Below are positions 61,101-64,000 of a stretch of DNA of 64,000 nt, piece after piece. The position numbers were made by a program, and so were the translations under genes. Every line of letters begins with the position of its first letter. The first letter of the stretch is position 1. The stretch lies in assembly GCF_018219815.1 (NCBI RefSeq), contig NZ_JADMKU010000005.1, positions 186,001-250,000 on the forward strand, read 5' to 3'. Below the pieces are notes generated by a model. That model did not search any database. It saw nothing but the letters and a program-made list of their open reading frames with translations, and had not been told where the DNA came from. Source of the DNA: Thalassovita aquimarina. GTDB taxonomy: Bacteria; Pseudomonadota; Alphaproteobacteria; Rhodobacterales; Rhodobacteraceae.

Positions 61101-61601
61101 GCGGCGGCGGTTCTTCGGCTTGGCATTGATCAGTTCGGAAATCTGCCCCTGCCGCACCAGCGCCGGCGAATGGGCGCCGGTCGAGGCATCGGCGAACAGC
61201 ATCTGAACGTCGCGCGCCCGCACGTCCTTGGTATTCACCTTGTAGGCGCTGCCGACGTCGCGGGTGATGCGCCGGACGATTTCCAGCTGGTCTTCGTCGT
61301 TGAACCCTGCCGGCGCCAGCCGGTCGGAATTGTCGATGACAAGGCTGACCTCGGCGAAATTGCGCGCCGGACGGGTCGAGGCACCGGCGAAGATCACGTC
61401 TTCCATGCCGCCGCCGCGCATCGCCTTGGGCCGGTTTTCCCCCATCACCCAACGCAGCGCTTCCAGCAGGTTGGACTTGCCGCACCCATTGGGGCCCACG
61501 ACGCCAGTCAGACCTTCCTTGATCAGAAGGTCCGTCGGGTCGACGAAGCTTTTGAAGCCGGTGAGTCTGAGCTTGGTAAAAAGCAATGTGTGCCTGTCCA
61601 C
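58131..61601 (-). CDS. smc: Chromosome segregation protein SMC
   Basis: An approximately 1,150-residue SMC ATPase. Walker A is VVGPNGCGKSNLLEALRWVM (about residues 34-53); long coiled coils flank a hinge at about 500-650; the C-terminal head holds LSGGEQTLTAMALIFAVF and CVLDEVDAPLDDANVTRF. It condenses and segregates the chromosome with ScpA/ScpB. Start is either GTG at 61601 or TTG at 61586; the second gives the usual opening LFTKLRLTGFKSFVDP and may be the true one. The opposite strand also has an uninterrupted frame here, a composition effect. Confidence 0.97.
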   Translation of the reverse strand: MDRHTLLFTKLRLTGFKSFVDPTDLLIKEGLTGVVGPNGCGKSNLLEALRWVMGENRPKAMRGGGMEDVIFAGASTRPARNFAEVSLVIDNSDRLAPAGFNDEDQLEIVRRITRDVGSAYKVNTKDVRARDVQMLFADASTGAHSPALVRQGQISELINAKPKNRRRILEEAAGISGLYQRRHEAELKLKGAEQNLARVDDVVDQLASQLAQLDRQARQAARYRSIGEELRKAEGMLQYRRWREADEARLLSEEELRARVTAAAQAEAQARQAAKERQAKDDALPPLREEEAIASAILQRLEVQRDSLKDQEARALQTIETLKNRILQLSKDIDREAGLNRDAGETIERLEWEARELKKAGEGHDDRLEAASDAAREAASVLQDREADLSQQTEDVARLAARHQSAQRLLDDNRKTLERSEAEAVKARDAVAAAQSALTEAEERFEEAQEEEAVALETVENAEETLMAAEAARAETQGREADVRAERSEAEGELNALRAEVTALAKLLERDTAEGGQILDRLQVEMGFEKALGAALADDLRAPQVDEDGPSGWTELPDYDDTQALPAGVTALSNHVSVPDVLARRMAQIGLIDPEDAARLQPLLKPGQRLVSVEGDLWRWDGYRAWAEDAPSAAALRLQQLNRLEELKQQSERANTRADAARQAHEALTQRLADLTRADQAARQARRDADRLVNEASRKLSRAEADRNLAESKLESLGLAVTRHEDEATESRARVLEAERAMADLEDLDEARAAVEDVKMTVEAARLTMMTKRSAHDEIRREGEARLRRSQEVTKEISGWKHRLETAEKRSAELAERKFDSEEELRMASEAPEEIRIKREELGEAIEEAEERRRQASDVLAEAESQLRASEQAERDAERAASEAREARARSEARADAARETVAYAVERIEEDQQTAPDKLLETLDVDPDTMPEADAIEADVNRLKRQRDALGAVNLRAEEDAKEVREEHGSLVDEKADLEEAIKALRSGIASLNKEGRERLLTAFEQVNSNFGLLFRHLFGGGEANLVLVESDDPLDAGLEIMCQPPGKKLSTLSLLSGGEQTLTAMALIFAVFLANPAPICVLDEVDAPLDDANVTRFCDLLDEMCRRTETRFLIITHHAVTMARMDRLFGVTMQEQGVSQLVSVDLKKAEQLVA

Positions 61602-61804
61602 TGATTCCGAGGTGACCTTGATCCTGTGGCCCCGAAGGTCATCGAGTCAATAAAAACACCCTCTATCTGGCACAAACGGGTCAGTTATCCACAAGATATT
61701 GCGAACCCTTGGCGATATTGGGGGCGTACTTTCGTCGTTTTTCGCCCCCAGACTACGCAAAACGAACTTGACCGGAGCGCGCGGTACGGGCGAGAAGGTT
61801 CGGG

Positions 61805-61990
61805 TATGGTTCCTATTCACAGGTGCAAAGCACCGGGATGAAAAGGGAATGTGGAACAGGTGACCCAAACCGGGGCCTGCAGCCACAGCCGCCCCCGCGA
61901 CTGTCAGCGGTGAGCGTTTGCCAAAGGCCACTGGGTACAAGCCCGGGAAGGTGGTGAACGTGTAGACCCGTCAGCCAGGAGACCTGCCAT
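61805..61990 (+). promoter_or_regulatory. Cobalamin (B12) riboswitch
   Basis: Conserved pieces in order: GTGCAAAGCACCGGGATGAA and AAGGGAAT, then the core GCCGCCCCCGCGACTGTCAG followed by CGGTGAG, GGCCACTGG, GGGAAGGTGG, GACCCGTC and the B12 box AGCCAGGAGACCTGCC (61973-61988). A hairpin CCGTC/GACGG (62009-62024) lies between the box and the GAGGAG ribosome-binding site of cbtB, a fitting expression platform that hides or frees the site. It should lower cbtBA expression when adenosylcobalamin is plentiful. Confidence 0.95.
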
Positions 61991-62039
61991 GCGTGATATC
62001 AACCCAAGCCGTCGGGGATGACGGAAGAGGAGACTAGAC

Positions 62040-62207
62040 ATGATTAAGACCTTTGCGAACATTCGCACCGACAGCGATATCCTGGGCATTGCTCTGGCCG
62101 GTTTTATCGGAGTGGGCCTGATTTTCGCGGCGGGCTTCAGCCACGCGCAGGTGATGCACGACGTATCCCACGATTCGCGTCATGCCATCGCATTTCCCTG
62201 TCACTGA
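62040..62207 (+). CDS. cbtB: Cobalt transporter subunit CbtB
   Basis: A 55-residue membrane protein too short for most gene finders. One transmembrane helix (about residues 14-33: ILGIALAGFIGVGLIFAAGF) is followed by HAQVMHDVSHDSRHAIAFPC and a final histidine; the HxxxH-rich FPCH ending is the CbtB hallmark and likely binds cobalt. GAGGAGACTAGAC precedes the ATG. It is directly downstream of the cobalamin riboswitch and 21 bases before cbtA. Confidence 0.92.
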   Translation: MIKTFANIRTDSDILGIALAGFIGVGLIFAAGFSHAQVMHDVSHDSRHAIAFPCH

Positions 62208-62228
62208 TCGCATCCTGCCTTCAGTTCC

Positions 62229-62909
62229 ATGACACGGCATCTTTTGACCAGCGCGTTGATCGCTGGAGTGGCCGCAGGGTTTCTTGCGGCCCTGCTTCAA
62301 TTTACCTTCACGGTTCCCCTTCTGCTGGAAGGGGAATTGTACGAAACCGGAGCGCGCATCCATTTCAGCGCAAACGGAAGCCCGTCTTCTGACGCCGGAC
62401 ATCCCCCCGTCTGGGGTGAAATCGGCCGCCATTTCGGGACCTTGGGCATGAACCTGGTCAGCTATACCGGTTTCGCCTTTATCATGGTCGCGGGATTTGC
62501 TCTGGCGGAACGTTCAGGCCATCGCCTTTCCCCTCGTATCGGTCTCATCTGGGGATTGGCGGGCTTTGTCGCGATCAATCTTGCTCCATCCTTCGGACTG
62601 CCCCCGGAACTTCCGGGCAGCATCGCCGCCGAGCTCACCGCGCGTCAGGCATGGTGGATCAGCTGCGTCGGCGCCACGATAATTGCGCTGGCCCTGTTCG
62701 CCTTTGGGCGCGGGCCAGTCGCGATTACCATCGGCGTTGTTCTTATCGCTTTGCCGCATCTGATCGGTGCGCCCCGGCTTGACACCTATTTCGGCGTGGC
62801 GGCACCCGAACTTGCGGCGCATTTCGCGACACGTTCGCTGGGCGTGGCTGCAGCGTCCTGGGTGCTGTTGGGGCTGATCGCGGCCACGCTCTATACCAAG
62901 CGCGACTAG
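62229..62909 (+). CDS. cbtA: Cobalt transporter subunit CbtA
   Basis: A 226-residue membrane protein with five to six helices (about residues 5-27, 70-92, 98-118, 135-155, 160-180, 200-222). ALIAGVAAGFLAALLQFTF at the start and LAPSFGLPPELPG in the middle are typical for CbtA. With CbtB it is predicted to import cobalt under riboswitch control. Its stop codon shares the CTAG palindrome at 62906-62909 with the stop of the convergent DUF1636 gene. Confidence 0.92.
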   Translation: MTRHLLTSALIAGVAAGFLAALLQFTFTVPLLLEGELYETGARIHFSANGSPSSDAGHPPVWGEIGRHFGTLGMNLVSYTGFAFIMVAGFALAERSGHRLSPRIGLIWGLAGFVAINLAPSFGLPPELPGSIAAELTARQAWWISCVGATIIALALFAFGRGPVAITIGVVLIALPHLIGAPRLDTYFGVAAPELAAHFATRSLGVAAASWVLLGLIAATLYTKRD

Positions 62910-63238
62910 CCTGGGATGCGCCCCAACAGGCAAAACCTGAGCTGTCCAAGGGGGCGGGCATCATCGATGATCCCGCCCTCAGCCTTGGCGTATAGCTGCG
63001 CCAAGGCAATCAGTTCGTCGGCCTGCGTATCCGGATCAACCCCGGCGAACAGGTATGCCGCTTTGCCGGTCGCGCGAATCGAAACCGTGATGGGCTGGCT
63101 GCAGACATTCATGCAATCGCTCACCCGAACCTCGGTTTCTGGCCCGATCACGGCACGCAGACGTTCTGCCAGTTCAGCCCCCCGCGCCGGCTTGTCGGTA
63201 GCGCGGCACCCCGCGCAGATCGTCAGAACATCGGCCAT
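62906..63238 (-). CDS. DUF1636 metal-binding protein, second copy
   Basis: A 110-residue DUF1636 protein with cysteines in TICAGCRAT (about residues 6-14) and SDCMNVCSQPITVSI (about 40-54), fitting a small Fe-S or metal site. It is convergent with cbtA, the stops sharing CTAG, and divergent from cobW with 56 bases between starts. The homologue at 54077-54454 lies beside cobC. Placement between cobalt uptake and CobW suggests a part in cobalt handling; this is inference. Confidence 0.85.
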   Translation of the reverse strand: MADVLTICAGCRATDKPARGAELAERLRAVIGPETEVRVSDCMNVCSQPITVSIRATGKAAYLFAGVDPDTQADELIALAQLYAKAEGGIIDDARPLGQLRFCLLGRIPG

Positions 63239-63294
63239 TGCCTTCCTTCTTCACCCATTTGGGTTAAATTTCCCGTCAGATAACGGAGACTAAG

Positions 63295-64000
63295 ATGTTT
63301 GCCAAGATACCCGCAACCGTGGTGACCGGTTTCCTCGGCGCCGGCAAGACCACCCTGATCCGCCACATGCTGGCCAATGCCGAAGGCAAGCGGATCGCCC
63401 TGATCATCAACGAATTCGGCGACCTTGGCGTCGATGGCGATATCCTGAAAGGCTGCGGCGACGAAACCTGCAGCGAAGACGATATCATGGAACTGTCCAA
63501 TGGCTGCATCTGCTGCACGGTGGCCGAGGATTTCATCCCCACGCTGCAAAAGCTGCTGGACCGCGATCAGGCCCCCGATCACATCGTGATCGAAACCTCG
63601 GGGCTGGCCCTGCCGCAACCACTGGTCCGCGCTTTCAACTGGCCCGAAATCAGCACCCGCGTGACCGTCGATGGCGTGGTGACCGTGGTCGATGGCAAGG
63701 CCGTCGTCGAAGGCCAGTTCGCCCATGACATCGCCGCCGTGGATGCACAGCGCAAGCTGGACGAAAACCTCGATCACGAAACGCCGCTGTCGGAACTGTT
63801 CCACGACCAGGTCACCTGCGCCGACATGATCGTGGTGAACAAATCCGACCTGCTGAGCGAGGAAGAGGCCGAGGCGCTGACCAGACGGTTGCGCGACGAA
63901 AGCCGCGACGGGGTGCAGGTGGTGAAATCGACCATGGGCGCTTTGCCGGTGGACGTTCTGCTGGGTCAGGGCGTGGGGGCCGAAGACGACATGTCCGCCC
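63295..64000 (+). CDS. cobW: CobW-family metal-binding GTPase, cut by the right edge
   Basis: The first 235 residues of a COG0523 GTPase. The P-loop is VVTGFLGAGKTTLIRHM (about residues 9-25), the metal-binding motif ELSNGCICC (about 66-74), IETSGLALPQP the switch region and VVNKSDLL the base-recognition motif. An acidic, cysteine-bearing insert (CGDETCSEDD) precedes the CICC motif, as in the cobalamin-linked CobW subgroup, which probably delivers cobalt to the chelatase. GGAGACTAAG precedes the ATG. Confidence 0.95.
   Translation, partial: MFAKIPATVVTGFLGAGKTTLIRHMLANAEGKRIALIINEFGDLGVDGDILKGCGDETCSEDDIMELSNGCICCTVAEDFIPTLQKLLDRDQAPDHIVIETSGLALPQPLVRAFNWPEISTRVTVDGVVTVVDGKAVVEGQFAHDIAAVDAQRKLDENLDHETPLSELFHDQVTCADMIVVNKSDLLSEEEAEALTRRLRDESRDGVQVVKSTMGALPVDVLLGQGVGAEDDMSA

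Noticed and set aside
58104-61604. A 1,166-codon open frame on the plus strand opposite smc
   Set aside because: It mirrors the strongly conserved smc gene and has low-complexity leucine/glycine/arginine composition, so it is a composition artefact.
1-64000. tRNA, rRNA, CRISPR arrays, prophage or transposase genes
   Set aside because: No cloverleaf with a conserved TPsiC arm, regular repeat-spacer array, integrase or transposase motif was recognised by eye; a tRNAscan or HMM run was not possible here.

Overview
The window is GC-rich and densely coded. It looks like a chromosome segment of a Rhodobacterales (Roseobacter-type) alphaproteobacterium. The basis is the minus-strand housekeeping order folK-rpoZ-rsh-DUF2062-pdxJ-acpS-lepB-rnc-era-DUF1491-recO, the TRAP transporter, the cobalamin genes with CbtAB and CobW, and short intergenic repeats that I recall as common in this order. 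I found no rRNA, tRNA, CRISPR array or insertion sequence. The species cannot be read from the sequence.

1-10.7 kb: a partial SLAC1/TehA-type membrane protein, then a minus-strand operon for CoA-dependent catabolism of an aromatic acid, probably a hydroxycinnamate (enoyl-CoA hydratase, MarR regulator, feruloyl-CoA-synthetase-like ligase, amidohydrolase, acyl-CoA dehydrogenase). A DctPQM TRAP transporter lies directly upstream of it. A maleylacetoacetate-isomerase-like GST is divergent from a second MarR gene.

10.7-21.8 kb: a complete reductive pyrimidine degradation locus: PreT/PreA (dihydropyrimidine dehydrogenase), dihydropyrimidinase, beta-ureidopropionase and a ThiY/NMT1-type ABC transporter. 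Two tandem RutR-like regulators are present, with two RutR-type palindromes between regulator and operon and a weaker one before preT.

21.9-25.8 kb: the most striking gene, a 1070-residue cytoplasmic reductive dehalogenase fused to an FMN/NAD(P)H/[2Fe-2S] reductase (the respiration-independent, self-sufficient type), followed by a TetR regulator.

25.8-37.6 kb: the recO-to-folK housekeeping operon. It is interrupted between DUF1491 and recO by about 2.6 kb holding a Flp-type pilin, two unfamiliar membrane genes and a decayed in-frame fusion of recO 5' and DUF1491 3' sequence. ridA carries a homopolymer frameshift.

37.7-45.8 kb: NYN protein, IspH, methyltransferase, RNase HI, TRIC-type membrane protein, two small membrane proteins, fmt with three tandem peptide-deformylase genes (one with lost catalytic residues), and a MalY/PatB aminotransferase.

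45.8-56.3 kb: corrin-ring and late cobalamin synthesis (CobM, a CbiG-CobJ fusion, CobI, CobL, CobH, a His-rich CbiX, CobC, CbiB), with a glutathionyl-hydroquinone reductase and a DUF1636 gene between the two arms. A MltB-type transglycosylase, a MOSC-like protein and Smc follow. The right end has a cobalamin riboswitch before cbtB-cbtA, a second DUF1636 gene and a cut-off cobW. Cobalamin made here could supply the B12-dependent dehalogenase; that link is inference.
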